NCBI RefSeq assembly: GCF_015291645.1
Contig: NZ_CP030055.1
Coordinates: forward strand, 186,001-250,000
DNA length: 64,000 nt
From: Bradyrhizobium sp. CCBAU 53340
GTDB lineage: Bacteria; Pseudomonadota; Alphaproteobacteria; Rhizobiales; Xanthobacteraceae
Direction: 5' to 3'
A model generated the notes under the pieces. It searched no databases. It saw only the letters and a program-made list of their open reading frames with translations, and was not told the DNA's origin. Both the position numbers and the translations under genes were made by a program. Each line of letters starts with the position of its first letter. Position 1 is the first letter of the stretch. This document shows positions 34,828-44,503 of the stretch, in pieces.

Positions 34828-35607
34828 ATGTCCAAGCGTTCCCCCCTTGCCTCCTCCCCGGCGAGATTCCTGCTTCCCGCGCTCGCGGTGCTTGCCCTCG
34901 GTGGCTGCCAGACCACGGGCCTGGAGGACGTCACCGGCGCGCTCGGCGGCAAGCCTGAACCTGTCGCCAGGGCCGACGGCAAGCCGGGCATGGACGCTCT
35001 GCGCGAGCGCTATCGCGCCAAGCCGAACGATCCCGCTATCGTCCTCGAATATGGCAAGGCGCTGCGAGAGGGCGGCCAGCGCGCCCAGGCGGTCGCCGTC
35101 TTCGAGCAGGCCGTGCTCGCCCATCCCAGCAACAAGGCGCTGCTCGCCGGCTATGGCCGTGCGCTCGCCGACAATGGAAATTTCCAGCAGGCCTTTGACG
35201 TGCTGGGCCGCGCGCATACGCCTGAGGATCCCGATTGGCGCATCCTGTCGGCGCAGGGTGCGGCGCTCGACCAGCTCGGCCGCAACGAGGAAGCGCAGCA
35301 ATATTACGCCGCGGCGCTGAAGATCGTGCCCGACGAGCCGACCGTGCTGTCCAATCTCGGCCTGTCCTATGTGCTGCAAAACAACCTGCCGAAGGCCGAA
35401 CAGGTGCTCGGCCGCGCCTATCAACGGGATCAGAACAATGCGCGGGTCCGCGCCAATCTCGCGCTGGTGCTGGGATTGCAGGGCCGCCAGGCCGAGGCTG
35501 AAATCCTGGTGAAGGCCGATCTGCCGCCGGATCAGGCCGCGGCCAAGATCACGGCGCTGCGCCAGCTGCTATCGAAGAAGCAGCAGGAGCAGCGGGCGGA
35601 GAAATAG
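34828..35607 (+). CDS. tadD: TPR lipoprotein, TadD-like
   Basis: A 259-residue protein with a lipobox (VLALGGCQTTG, Cys near residue 27) and at least four tetratricopeptide repeats (for example PAIVLEYGKALREGGQRAQA and PTVLSNLGLSYVLQNNLPKA). TadD is the pilotin-like lipoprotein of the Tad pilus secretion system, needed for the outer-membrane secretin. It converges with the cpaE gene, so the Tad genes here are on two strands. Confidence 0.85.
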   Translation: MSKRSPLASSPARFLLPALAVLALGGCQTTGLEDVTGALGGKPEPVARADGKPGMDALRERYRAKPNDPAIVLEYGKALREGGQRAQAVAVFEQAVLAHPSNKALLAGYGRALADNGNFQQAFDVLGRAHTPEDPDWRILSAQGAALDQLGRNEEAQQYYAAALKIVPDEPTVLSNLGLSYVLQNNLPKAEQVLGRAYQRDQNNARVRANLALVLGLQGRQAEAEILVKADLPPDQAAAKITALRQLLSKKQQEQRAEK

Positions 35608-35628
35608 TCCGCCGCCGCTGTTTGGTGC

Positions 35629-36918
35629 CTACGACGCCTTGCGATGCGGTGCCGATCCGCGGCCCGATCTGCCCTTCAGCTTCTTCAGGAGCGGCGCCAG
35701 CAGCGAGCGCTTCGGCTTGCGCACCTCGCCGCGCCCGGCGAGGCGGTTGGCCATGGTCTGGAACAGCTCGGTGGTGCGATGGCTCTTGGAGACTTCCGCG
35801 ATCATCTGGCCGTTATTGGCCGCGGTCGAGAACAGCTTTGAATCGAACGGGATCACCGCGAGCGGCTGGCTTTCCATCGTCTTGGCGAACGACTTGACGT
35901 CGATCTCGGCCCGCTTGTGCATGCCGACCTGGTTGATGCAGTAGAGCGGCGGCCGATCGTTCGGCCGTGCCGTCTTGAGCACGGTCAGCATGTTCTTGGT
36001 GTTGCGCAGATTTGCGAGATCAGGCTCGGCCACGATGACGATGTCGTCGGCATTGACCAGCGCCCGCTTGGTCCAGGCCGACCATTGATGCGGCACGTCG
36101 AGCACGATGCACGGCGTCGTCATGCGCAGCGTGTCGAAGATCGCATCGAAGGCTTCCGCGCCGAAATCATAGACGCGATCCAGCGTGGCCGGTGCAGCCA
36201 GCAGGCTGAGATGCTCGCTGCATTTGGCGAGCAGGCGCTCCATTAGCGCCGTATCAGGCCTGTCAGGCGACAGCACCGCGTTGGCGATGCCCTGCGCCGG
36301 ATCCTGGTTGTAGTCGAGGCCGGCGGTGCCGAAGGCGAGGTCGAGATCGATCACGACGGAATCGAGCGCGAGGTCGCGCGCGATGGTCCAGGCCACGTTG
36401 TGCGCGACGGTGGAGGCGCCGACGCCGCCCTTGGCGCCGACCACCGCGATGATGCGGCCGGTGATGATGGCTTCGGAGGCCGAGAACAGGCTGCAGATCG
36501 AGCGCACCACGTCGATGGTCTCGACCGGTCCGACCACGTAATCGTTGACGCCGCGACGCACCAGCTCGCGGTAGGGCGCGGTGTCGTTGGGATTGCCGAT
36601 CACCACGACGCGCGTGCCGGGATCGCAGACGCCGGCGAGATCGTCGAGCCCTTCGAGGATGTCGCGCGTGCCGTCGGATTCGATCACGATGACGTTCGGC
36701 GTCGGCATCGTGTCATAGACTTCGATCGCAGCGGCGAGACCGCCGCCTTTCGCGGTGAGATGGGCCTTGGCGAGACGGCGGTCCTGGCCGGCGGCGGTCA
36801 CCGCGGCTAGCGTCTGCTCGGTCTCGCAAAAAGCCTGCACCGAGATGCGGGGAACCGGCGCAATGTGTTCCTCGGGGTGCTGCGGATCGTCCGCCTCTTC
36901 GTCGTCGATGCCCGTCAT
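35629..36918 (-). CDS. cpaE: Tad pilus assembly protein CpaE/TadZ
   Basis: A 429-residue protein with an N-terminal receiver-like domain without a clear phospho-Asp and a C-terminal ParA/MinD-type ATPase domain. The deviant Walker A reads VVGAKGGVGASTVAHN (no second Lys), as in other CpaE proteins; switch residues lie in VIDLDLAFGTAG. CpaE localises the pilus machine at the pole. Its ATG overlaps the cpaD stop. Confidence 0.92.
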   Translation of the reverse strand: MTGIDDEEADDPQHPEEHIAPVPRISVQAFCETEQTLAAVTAAGQDRRLAKAHLTAKGGGLAAAIEVYDTMPTPNVIVIESDGTRDILEGLDDLAGVCDPGTRVVVIGNPNDTAPYRELVRRGVNDYVVGPVETIDVVRSICSLFSASEAIITGRIIAVVGAKGGVGASTVAHNVAWTIARDLALDSVVIDLDLAFGTAGLDYNQDPAQGIANAVLSPDRPDTALMERLLAKCSEHLSLLAAPATLDRVYDFGAEAFDAIFDTLRMTTPCIVLDVPHQWSAWTKRALVNADDIVIVAEPDLANLRNTKNMLTVLKTARPNDRPPLYCINQVGMHKRAEIDVKSFAKTMESQPLAVIPFDSKLFSTAANNGQMIAEVSKSHRTTELFQTMANRLAGRGEVRKPKRSLLAPLLKKLKGRSGRGSAPHRKAS

Positions 36919-37652
36919 TTGCCTGTTTCGCTGAGTTTGGCCTTGTCAGCCTCGGGATAGGTGGTCGTGGTCGTCATGCCCTTGCGGTAACGATCGAAAG
37001 CGATGTCGCGCCGTGCCGTATAGGCCGGCGTCTCCGCGCGCGGCTGCTCGAGATCGGCCGGGTTGTCGATCATGGCCGCGAGGTTGCGCTGGCTGGCGCA
37101 GCCGAGATTGAAGTAGGGCTGGTTCTCGTTGTAGCCGGGATCGAGGATCGACGGGCCCATGTCCTCAGGCCACAACCCGCAAGGGCCGGCGACCGCCTTG
37201 ATCTTGGAATAGCTCAGCCGGATGGTCGGCAGCAGGCCGGGATCCTCGGGGCGATAGGGATGCTGGACGATGGCGCGTGACGGCACGCCGCCGCTGCCGA
37301 GCACGGCGCGGATCTCGTGATAGGTCGCGGCAGCCGCGCGTGAATTGGCCGTGTCGATGGGGACGTCGACGACGACGGAGCCGGTGCCTTCGCGCACCCA
37401 GTCCTGGGCAATACCCATCACGTCCGCATGCTGCTCGGGCGAGAGGCCGCCCCGCGCCTTGCCGACGAAGATCACGATCGAGCGCTTGCCTTCCTGCACC
37501 GCGATCGGGTGGCGCAGGCGGTAGTCGGTCGGCACCGTCTGGGTGGTGACGACGTCACCCGTGGTGTTGCAGGCTCCCAGCATGACGGAGAGTCCCGTCA
37601 GCGCGAGCGCGATGCGCAGATTGCGGCGTCGATCGGCGGATGTCTTCGTCAT
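36915..37652 (-). CDS. cpaD: Tad pilus assembly lipoprotein CpaD
   Basis: A 245-residue protein with a lipoprotein signal (LTGLSVMLGACNTTG). The CpaD family segments TDYRLRHPIAVQEGKRSIVI and CASQRNLAAMIDNPADLEQP are present. It assists the secretin CpaC in the outer membrane. It overlaps cpaE by 4 bases and lies 51 bp after cpaC. Confidence 0.93.
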   Translation of the reverse strand: MTKTSADRRRNLRIALALTGLSVMLGACNTTGDVVTTQTVPTDYRLRHPIAVQEGKRSIVIFVGKARGGLSPEQHADVMGIAQDWVREGTGSVVVDVPIDTANSRAAAATYHEIRAVLGSGGVPSRAIVQHPYRPEDPGLLPTIRLSYSKIKAVAGPCGLWPEDMGPSILDPGYNENQPYFNLGCASQRNLAAMIDNPADLEQPRAETPAYTARRDIAFDRYRKGMTTTTTYPEADKAKLSETGK

Positions 37653-37703
37653 CGCCTGGTCCCCTCTTCCCCGTGTCTTGCCCCGGTCCCCAAACCGCCC
37701 GTG

Positions 37704-39221
37704 TCAGTCGATGATGAAGCCGAAATCCCCGCGATCGCCGTCGATCGGATCGACGCGGCGCGCGATGCCGTAGAGGCGGTTCATGCGCCCGAGCAGCGCC
37801 GATTGCGCATCCGAGGAGGGCGCGAAGCCGTCGTCGGGCCGCGACAATTCCTTCTGGGCGACCGCGCGCACCACATAGGGCGTCACGATCACCATCAGCT
37901 CGGTCTCGTTGTTGACGTAGTCCTGGCTGCGGAACAGCGCGCCGAGGATCGGCACCTGATCAAGGCCGGGCAGGCCGTTGATCGCCTGCTTGGTCTGCTG
38001 CTGGATCAGGCCGGCCATCGCCATCGAGCCGCCCGACGGGATTTCCAGCGTGGTCTCGGCGCGGCGGGTCTGGATCGAGGGGATGGTGATCGAATTGTTG
38101 GTGTTGCCGGACACCGCCTGGGTCAACGTGATCGCATTCGTATTCGACAGCTCCGAGACCTCGGTCATCACGCGCAGGCTGATGCGGCCTTCGCTCAGCA
38201 CGACCGGGGTGAAGTTCAGGGAGATGCCGAACTTCTTGTAGGTGACCTGGGTGGTACAGACATGGGTGACCGGATCGCAGGCATAGCCCCCGGGAATCGG
38301 GAATTCGCCGCCGGCGACGAAGGTCGCGGATTCACCCGAGATTGCGGTCAGGCTCGGTTCGGCCAGGGTCCGCATCACGCCCGCGGTCTCCATCGCGCGC
38401 ATCGTGGCGTTGACCGTCGCCACGCCCTTGGCGAGGCCGGTGACACCGAGGCCGTTGCTGCCGACCAGCGGTCCGCCGCTCGCCGTGAACGGGTTGGAGT
38501 TGTTGAAATTCACAACCGCGGTGCCGGCGTTCAGGCTGGCGCTGAGATCGACGCCGAGCTGCTTGATGATGTCGCGGCGGACTTCACCGACAACGACCTT
38601 GAGCATCACCTGATCGCGGCCGCGCACGACGATGTTGTTGACGACCTTTTCCGCTCCGCCGACCAGCTTGGCGGCGACGTCGCCGGCCTGCTGTGCCTCG
38701 ACCGGGCTCGACACCGAGCCCGTCAGCATCACGCTGTCGCCGATGCCTTCGATCTGCACGCCCGGCAGCGCCTGGCGGAGCGCCGCACGCATGCCGTTGA
38801 GATCGCGCTTCACGGCGATGTCGTAGGAGGCGACCTGCTGGCCGTCGGCGGTGAAGAACACCACGTTGGTCTGGCCGACCTGGGAGCCGATGATATAGGC
38901 GCGCTGCGACGAGCGGATCACGGCGTTGGCGATCTTGGGATCGGCCACCAGCACGTCCTTGACCTCGCGCGGCAGGTCGATGACGACCGACTTGCCGATG
39001 CCGAGCGACAGGAAACGCGTTCTGGCCGGCGCGATGGTCGCGACCGGCGACACGCCGAGGTCCGGCGCCTGCATCGGCGCCTGGTCACCGACCGGCGCAT
39101 CCGCAGCGCGGACGAAATCGGGGGCTGCGACCAGCCCCAGCATCAGCATTGCCCCTGCCCAGAACGAACCAGCGCGCTTCCCCCGAATGCGCAGGCCCGT
39201 CCGATATTCCCCGTAGTTCAT
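37704..39221 (-). CDS. cpaC: Tad pilus secretin CpaC/RcpA
   Basis: A 505-residue outer-membrane secretin. Signal sequence near residues 15-40, a pilus N-domain (FLSLGIGKSVVIDLPREVKD), a BON-like domain (EGIGDSVMLTGSVSSPVEAQ), and the secretin core with ISLRVMTEVSEL and a C-terminal VPILGALFRSQDY. It forms the channel through which the Flp pilus passes. cpaB is 10 bp upstream. Confidence 0.94.
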   Translation of the reverse strand: MNYGEYRTGLRIRGKRAGSFWAGAMLMLGLVAAPDFVRAADAPVGDQAPMQAPDLGVSPVATIAPARTRFLSLGIGKSVVIDLPREVKDVLVADPKIANAVIRSSQRAYIIGSQVGQTNVVFFTADGQQVASYDIAVKRDLNGMRAALRQALPGVQIEGIGDSVMLTGSVSSPVEAQQAGDVAAKLVGGAEKVVNNIVVRGRDQVMLKVVVGEVRRDIIKQLGVDLSASLNAGTAVVNFNNSNPFTASGGPLVGSNGLGVTGLAKGVATVNATMRAMETAGVMRTLAEPSLTAISGESATFVAGGEFPIPGGYACDPVTHVCTTQVTYKKFGISLNFTPVVLSEGRISLRVMTEVSELSNTNAITLTQAVSGNTNNSITIPSIQTRRAETTLEIPSGGSMAMAGLIQQQTKQAINGLPGLDQVPILGALFRSQDYVNNETELMVIVTPYVVRAVAQKELSRPDDGFAPSSDAQSALLGRMNRLYGIARRVDPIDGDRGDFGFIID

Positions 39222-39231
39222 GCTGTCCCCA

Positions 39232-40053
39232 TCACTTTTGTGACGTTAGTTGTCGCGCCTGCACGCCGTAGCGGATCACGTTCACGCCGCCGGGGCGCTT
39301 CAGCGCCTGGTCCTCCGCCGAGCCGTCAACCGCATTGGCGTCGGTGATGCTGCGCAGTGCGAGTGTGAGCGTGCCGCTCTGGCGCGCGCCCGAGAGCGTG
39401 GCGACCTGGTCGGGCCGGAGCTCGATCGTCACGGTCTTGCCGATCACGGCCGTCTGGCCGTCCTTTTCCTTCGGCGCCTGGTCGATCGCGAGCACGCGGA
39501 TGTTGGTCAGGATGACCTCTGACAGGACCAGGTCATTGCCGCCGGTCGGGCCGTTGGTGTTGGCGCCATCGGGGTTCTTCAGGCGGCGCGTCAGCACGAT
39601 GTCGACGTGGTCGTTCGGCAGGATGAAGCCGCCGGCGGCGGTCTCGGCTGAAATCTCGGTGGACACGGCCCGCATGCCTGATGGCAGGATCGCGGCCATG
39701 AAGCCGGAGCCGTCAGCCTTCACCAGCTTCTGCTCGCGGATCGGCTCGCCCTGCATCAAGGGCACGCGCGCGATCGAGCCGGCGATTTGCGTCTGGGCGT
39801 CGGGCCTGTTGTCGCGGCGAATAAAGGCGCTGCTGGCCGTCGATTGCGGCCAGGTCTGCCATTGCAGGTCTTCGGCCTTCACGGCCTGGCCGAGCTGGAT
39901 GTCGGATTTGGCGACCAGCACCTCGACCGTCGGCAGCTTCTCGGCCACCGCGAGTGGGGCTGCGGGCTTGTTGTCGTAGTTGCTCGCCAGATACGCAGCG
40001 ACGCCGCCGGCGCCCAGCGCGATGACGAGAACGACAATGCGTGCGGTATTCAT
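39232..40053 (-). CDS. cpaB: Tad pilus assembly protein CpaB/RcpC
   Basis: A 273-residue protein with an N-terminal membrane anchor (IVVLVIALGAGGVAAYLA), a SAF domain (VEVLVAKSDIQLGQAVKAED), and the RcpC/CpaB C-terminal domain (GGFILPNDHVDIVLTRRLKN). It is the first gene of a cpaB-C-D-E operon. The prepilin (pilA), peptidase (cpaA), ATPase (cpaF) and tadBC genes are not in the window. Confidence 0.93.
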   Translation of the reverse strand: MNTARIVVLVIALGAGGVAAYLASNYDNKPAAPLAVAEKLPTVEVLVAKSDIQLGQAVKAEDLQWQTWPQSTASSAFIRRDNRPDAQTQIAGSIARVPLMQGEPIREQKLVKADGSGFMAAILPSGMRAVSTEISAETAAGGFILPNDHVDIVLTRRLKNPDGANTNGPTGGNDLVLSEVILTNIRVLAIDQAPKEKDGQTAVIGKTVTIELRPDQVATLSGARQSGTLTLALRSITDANAVDGSAEDQALKRPGGVNVIRYGVQARQLTSQK

Positions 40054-40344
40054 ACGCTTCTACTCTTACGCGAGGCACTCGAACCGCACGTGGCGGGTCC
40101 CCCCGCATCGATGAGTAGGGAGTAAAAGTATAAGGGGTGTTGCGAGGCCGAATGTGGGGCCCCGGGACAGCCAGCGTTTTAGGCAGATGGTGAACGTCGC
40201 GTTATCTGGTCGGCCAGTGGCCCCGTAGATTCACGCAGACGTCCTCATGCGTTCGTATAAGAACGCAAGCCATCATGGTGAACGGGTGGTTAGTGAAGGA
40301 CGGAGTGAGGTCGCGCCGGTCATCAAGACTGCGGTGGTCATTCC

Positions 40345-40483
40345 GTCATCCTGAGGTGCGAGGCTTGCGATGCATGGCATCGCAAGGTGAGCCTCGAAGG
40401 ATGAACGGCCACCGCTGATGCGCGGAGAGAGCCGGGCCGTCGCCCTTCGAGGGCCGCTGTAGAAGCGGCCACCTCAGGGTGAC
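40345..40483. repeat. imperfect inverted repeat, TCATCCTGAGGTG...CACCTCAGGGTGA
   Basis: Both ends are inverted copies, with internal inverted parts CTCGAAGG and CCTTCGAG and a hairpin CTTGCGATG catgg CATCGCAAG. It belongs to the class of Bradyrhizobium intergenic palindromes. The rest of 40054-40514 shows no gene; the left part carries the cpaB promoter region. Confidence 0.7.
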
Positions 40484-40514
40484 GGTCATGGTTTGGCGCT
40501 TCTGGCTACGAAAA

Positions 40515-41459
40515 CTACTTCGCCCGCTTCTGCTCGATCGTGTCCCAGATCTTCGCCGCAACATCAGGGCCGCCGAGGCGGGCGATGGCGCGGATGCCGG
40601 TCGGCGAGGTCACGTTGATCTCGGTGAGGTTGCCATTGATGACATCGATGCCGACGAACAACAGGCCGCGCTCGCGCAGCGCCGGCCCGACCGTGGCGCA
40701 GATCTCGCGCTCGCGCGGCGTCAGCTCGGTCTCCTGCGCGGCGCCGCCGCGCACCATGTTGGAGCGGAGATCGTCGGCCGCCGGCACGCGGTTCACGGCG
40801 CCGGCGAACTCGCCATTGACCAGGATGATGCGCTTGTCGCCGTGCTTCACCTCAGGGATGAACTGCTGGATCACCCAGGGCTCCCGAAACGTCACCGAGA
40901 ACATGTCGTACAGCGAGCCGAAATTCATGTCCTGCGGCATCACGCGGAACACCGCGGCGCCGCCATGGCCGTGCAACGGCTTCATGACCACGGCGCCGTA
41001 TTTGTCGCGGAATGCGTTGATCTCGTCGAGGTCGCGCGAAATCAAGGTCGGCGGCATCAACTGCGGAAAATTCATCACGAACAGTTTTTCCGGCGCATTG
41101 CGCACCGAGGCCGGATCGTTGACGACCAGCGTCTTGGGATGGATGCGTTCCAGCAGATGCGTCGAGGTGATATAGGCGAGGTCAAACGGCGGGTCCTGGC
41201 GCAGCAGCACCACGTCAAAGCCGTTCAGCGCCTCGCGCCTGGGCTCGCCGAGCGTGAAATGATCGCCGGGCTCGTCGCGCACGGTCAGGAGCTGGACCGG
41301 CGCCACGATCTCCTCGCCGACCATCGAGAGCTTGTCGGGCGTGTAATAAGACAGGCCATGGCCGCGCTTTTGCGCCTCCAGCAGCAGCGCAAAGGTGGAA
41401 TCGCCCTTGATGTTGATGCGGGCGATCGGGTCCATCTGGACGGCAACGTTCAGTTTCAT
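40515..41459 (-). CDS. gshB: glutathione synthetase
   Basis: A 314-residue ATP-grasp enzyme starting [20 protein letters not shown], joining gamma-glutamylcysteine and glycine. Family segments include [31 protein letters not shown] and [12 protein letters not shown]. The ATG at 41459 fits the family length; an upstream extension does not. yraN lies 10 bp upstream, so gshB, yraN and rsmI form one operon. Confidence 0.97.
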   Translation of the reverse strand: MKLNVAVQMDPIARINIKGDSTFALLLEAQKRGHGLSYYTPDKLSMVGEEIVAPVQLLTVRDEPGDHFTLGEPRREALNGFDVVLLRQDPPFDLAYITSTHLLERIHPKTLVVNDPASVRNAPEKLFVMNFPQLMPPTLISRDLDEINAFRDKYGAVVMKPLHGHGGAAVFRVMPQDMNFGSLYDMFSVTFREPWVIQQFIPEVKHGDKRIILVNGEFAGAVNRVPAADDLRSNMVRGGAAQETELTPREREICATVGPALRERGLLFVGIDVINGNLTEINVTSPTGIRAIARLGGPDVAAKIWDTIEQKRAK

Positions 41460-41469
41460 GGTCTGCCTT

Positions 41470-41871
41470 TCAGGTCGAGGCGTCGAATGCCGCCAACACA
41501 TGGCGTGGAAGCGAGCGCGGCGCAATCAGCATGGCGTCGAATCGCAATTCGAATTCCGCATGTTCGGGATGCGCTACAAGCCAGCCCTGCGCGGCGTCGA
41601 TGATGCGCCGCTGCTGGCGCGGCGTCACCGCATAGGCGGCGTCATCGAGGCTGGCGCGCGCCTTGACCTCGACGAAGGCGATCAGGTTGCGGCGTCGCGC
41701 CACGAGGTCGATCTCGCCATGCGCCGTGCGGTAGCGTTTGGCGAGGATGCGGTAGCCCTTGGCCATGAGGTAGGCGGCGGCGCGGCTCTCGGCGGAAATG
41801 CCGGTGCGGAACGCGGCAACGCGTTCGGGCGAGGCAATTTTCGGTTCCACCGGGAGCCTAGTCTTCGCCAT
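41470..41871 (-). CDS. yraN: YraN/UPF0102 family protein, PD-(D/E)xK-like
   Basis: A 133-residue UPF0102 protein from ATG 41871. The nuclease-like core reads [20 protein letters not shown], with Asp, Glu and Lys of the PD-(D/E)xK pattern. Its exact function is unknown. Its start overlaps the rsmI stop by 14 bases. The rsmI-yraN order is widely kept. Confidence 0.93.
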   Translation of the reverse strand: MAKTRLPVEPKIASPERVAAFRTGISAESRAAAYLMAKGYRILAKRYRTAHGEIDLVARRRNLIAFVEVKARASLDDAAYAVTPRQQRRIIDAAQGWLVAHPEHAEFELRFDAMLIAPRSLPRHVLAAFDAST

Positions 41872-42808
41872 CGCCGCCCCGCAAACCTTTTGCGAGCTCG
41901 AGCGCCCGGGCATAGACCTCGCGCCGGGAGCGCCCGGAGAGTGCAACCGCGTGCGCCACGGCATCCTTGACACTGTGCGCGGCAAGCTGTTCGCGCAGCA
42001 GATCATCGAGCGCATCGGACGTCAGCGTCTCGGCATCGGCGGCGGGCGGGCCGATCACCAGCACGAACTCGCCGCGCGTTTCCGGCGCATCCGCCTGTCG
42101 CGCGAGCTCGGCCAGGGGCGCGCGCCTGACCTCCTCATGCAGCTTGGTCAGTTCGCGGCAGACCGCGGCATCGCGATCACCCATGATCTCGGCGAGATCG
42201 GTCAAGGTCGCCTGCATCCGGTTGCCGGATTCGAACATCACCAGCGTGGCGTCGATACGCGCGAGGTCCGTCAGGCGCGACCTCCGCGCCGCCGATTTCG
42301 CCGGCAAGAAACCTTCGAAGAAGAAACGGTCGGTCGGCAGCGCCGCGACCGACAGCGCCGCCAGCACCGAGGAAGGACCGGGCAGCGCATGGACGGCGTG
42401 GCCGGCAGCACAGACCTCGCGCACCAGCTTGAAGCCGGGGTCGGAGATCAGCGGCGTCCCGGCGTCCGAGACCAGCGCGATCGATCCGCCCGCCGCTAGC
42501 GCCTCCAGGATTTTTGGGCGCGCAGCTTCCGCGTTGTGCTCGTGGTACTGCTTGAGCTGCGCCGTGATGGCGTAGCGCTCGGTCAGGCGGCGCGTGATGC
42601 GGGTGTCCTCGCAGGCGATGACGTCGACGCCGGCAAGCGTCTGCAGCGCCCGCAGCGTGATATCGCCGAGATTGCCGATGGGGGTTGCGACCAGATGGAG
42701 GCCGGGCGCGGCCTTAGGCACCGCAATGCGATGGGCGTCGATGGAGAACCCACGCGAGGCGGCGTCTAGGGCTTCAGGCGTATTTATCGGGGCCGGCTTT
42801 GCGCGCAT
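41858..42808 (-). CDS. rsmI: 16S rRNA (cytidine-1402 2'-O)-methyltransferase
   Basis: A 316-residue tetrapyrrole-methylase-fold protein with [34 protein letters not shown] and [19 protein letters not shown], all hallmarks of RsmI. It methylates C1402 of 16S rRNA with SAM. The N-terminal 35 residues are an extension seen in Rhizobiales. It is divergent from the LpoA-like gene, matching the widespread yraL-yraM layout. Confidence 0.95.
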   Translation of the reverse strand: MRAKPAPINTPEALDAASRGFSIDAHRIAVPKAAPGLHLVATPIGNLGDITLRALQTLAGVDVIACEDTRITRRLTERYAITAQLKQYHEHNAEAARPKILEALAAGGSIALVSDAGTPLISDPGFKLVREVCAAGHAVHALPGPSSVLAALSVAALPTDRFFFEGFLPAKSAARRSRLTDLARIDATLVMFESGNRMQATLTDLAEIMGDRDAAVCRELTKLHEEVRRAPLAELARQADAPETRGEFVLVIGPPAADAETLTSDALDDLLREQLAAHSVKDAVAHAVALSGRSRREVYARALELAKGLRGGDGED

Positions 42809-42907
42809 AATGAGTTCAACTTAGGCACGATCCGAAGGGCTGGGAACCGGTCCTCCGAAAAAGATCGTGCTGAGGCCAAGGGGTGAGGCAAGGGTGAAGA
42901 AGGACGA

Positions 42908-42934
42908 GAATGTGATCCAGTAGGGATCACATTC
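42908..42934. promoter_or_regulatory. perfect 11-bp inverted repeat in the rsmI/lpoA-like gap
   Basis: GAATGTGATCC and GGATCACATTC are separated by 5 bases. It lies in the 274-bp divergent gap. It may be an operator or a member of the dispersed palindromes; its perfect symmetry makes it stand out. Confidence 0.5.
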
Positions 42935-43082
42935 GAGAGGGAATGAAGCGCTCACGCCATATTCGCGGCGGAAACGCCGCCTTGATGCTGCGGTACGGAC
43001 GGCCGGTGGCTGGCCAGGACGGGAGGAGCGAGGTGCTAAGCGGTCATTATCCTTTTGTTTTGGTTAACTATTTGCCGACAAT

Positions 43083-44399
43083 ATGCCTGAATCCGCGGCT
43101 TGTGTCGCGGCAAGCGTCAAGAGTGTCGTGACGGGCTGGCAACGGCCGGTCAGAAGAGAAGCTGCCATGCTGGGCCCGCGTGATCCAAAGTCTCCCGTTC
43201 CGGGGCCCCGTTTATCCGGGGCGACCCGGCGAAGCGCGCTTGGCCTGCTGCTCGGCACGCCCCTGCTGTCGGCCTGCGCCGGCGTGCAGCAGAGCCTCAG
43301 CCAGTTTTCCAACCCGTTCTCCAGCTCCTCGCCGCCGGCCCAACCGGCCGGTCCGCCGCAGCAGGCGACGACCGCGGGCACTGGCGGGGTCAAGGTCGGA
43401 GTGATCCTGCCGCTTTCGGCCGCCGGCAACGCCGGTCTCGCCGCGCAATCCATGCGCAACGCCGCCGAGATGGCGCTGGCCGAGTTCCAGAACCCGAACA
43501 TCCAACTCCTGATCAAGGACGACAATGGCAGCCCGCAGGGCGCGCAAGCCGGCGCGCAGCAGGCGGTCGACGAAGGCGCCGAGATCATTCTGGGGCCGCT
43601 GTTCGCGCAGTCCGTGCCGGCGGTGGCGCAGGTCGCGCGCGCTCGCGGCATCTCGGTGATGGCGTTCTCGACCGATTCGAGCATCGCCGGTCGCGGCGTC
43701 TATCTCTTGAGCTTCCTGCCGGAGTCCGACGTCAACCGCATTGTCGAATATTCCGCCGGCATCGGAAAGCACTCCGTCGCCGTGCTGGTGCCCGACAATG
43801 CCTATGGCAACGTTGTCGAAGCGACCGTGAAATCGGCGGTGCCACGGCGCGGCGGCCGCATCGTCGCGTTCGAGAAATACGGCGCCGACCGCGCCACGCC
43901 GGCACGCAACGTCGCGCAAGCGCTCGGCAGCGCGGATGCGCTGTTCATCGCCGATGACGGCGATGCGGTCGTTGCGGTCGCGGATGCGATGACCGTAGCG
44001 GGCGCAAACCTGCGCAACATCCAACTGCTCGGCACCGGCCTGTGGGACAATCCGCGCGTCTATGCCAGCCCTGCCCTGCAGGGCGGTCTCTACGCCGCGC
44101 CGGATCCGGCAGGTTTTCGTGCTTTCTCCGGCCGCTACCGCACCAAATACGGCGCCGAGCCGATCCGGACCGCGACCCTCGCCTACGATGCGGTCGCCCT
44201 CGTTGCCGCGCTTGCGCGCACGCAGGGCACCGCGCGTTTCTCTCCCGACGTGCTCACCAATCCATCGGGTTTCGCCGGCATTGATGGCCTGTTCCGCTTC
44301 CGCGCCGACGGCACAAATGAGCGCGGGCTTGCGGTGATGAAGGTGACGACCGGTGGCGGTGTGGCCGTTGCCGGCTCGCCGAAGAGCTTTGGCGCGTAA
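43083..44399 (+). CDS. LpoA-like penicillin-binding protein activator (periplasmic-binding fold)
   Basis: A 438-residue lipoprotein: a signal with a lipobox (LLGTPLLSACAG), a Ser/Pro/Gln-rich linker, then a type I periplasmic-binding domain (VKVGVILPLSAAGNAGLAAQ, AVDEGAEIILGPLFAQSV, HSVAVLVPDNAYGNVV). By gene order (divergent from rsmI) it is the counterpart of LpoA (YraM), though it lacks the N-terminal TPR part of the E. coli protein. The ATG at 43083 or at 43167 could be the start; the latter still leaves a signal. Confidence 0.85.
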   Translation: MPESAACVAASVKSVVTGWQRPVRREAAMLGPRDPKSPVPGPRLSGATRRSALGLLLGTPLLSACAGVQQSLSQFSNPFSSSSPPAQPAGPPQQATTAGTGGVKVGVILPLSAAGNAGLAAQSMRNAAEMALAEFQNPNIQLLIKDDNGSPQGAQAGAQQAVDEGAEIILGPLFAQSVPAVAQVARARGISVMAFSTDSSIAGRGVYLLSFLPESDVNRIVEYSAGIGKHSVAVLVPDNAYGNVVEATVKSAVPRRGGRIVAFEKYGADRATPARNVAQALGSADALFIADDGDAVVAVADAMTVAGANLRNIQLLGTGLWDNPRVYASPALQGGLYAAPDPAGFRAFSGRYRTKYGAEPIRTATLAYDAVALVAALARTQGTARFSPDVLTNPSGFAGIDGLFRFRADGTNERGLAVMKVTTGGGVAVAGSPKSFGA

Positions 44400-44503
44400 C
44401 GAGTTGCCGCCCAAGCGTTCCGCTTCCGGCAATCACTTTGGACAATGCAGATAGTCGGTGGGCTCGGCGCCATGCGCCTTTGCCCACCCGACGACATCAC
44501 GAT

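Noticed and set aside
37428..39347. Plus-strand open frame of 639 codons across cpaD and cpaC
   Set aside because: It is antisense to well-supported cpa genes; its Arg/His/Asp-rich sequence is what high-GC antisense frames give.
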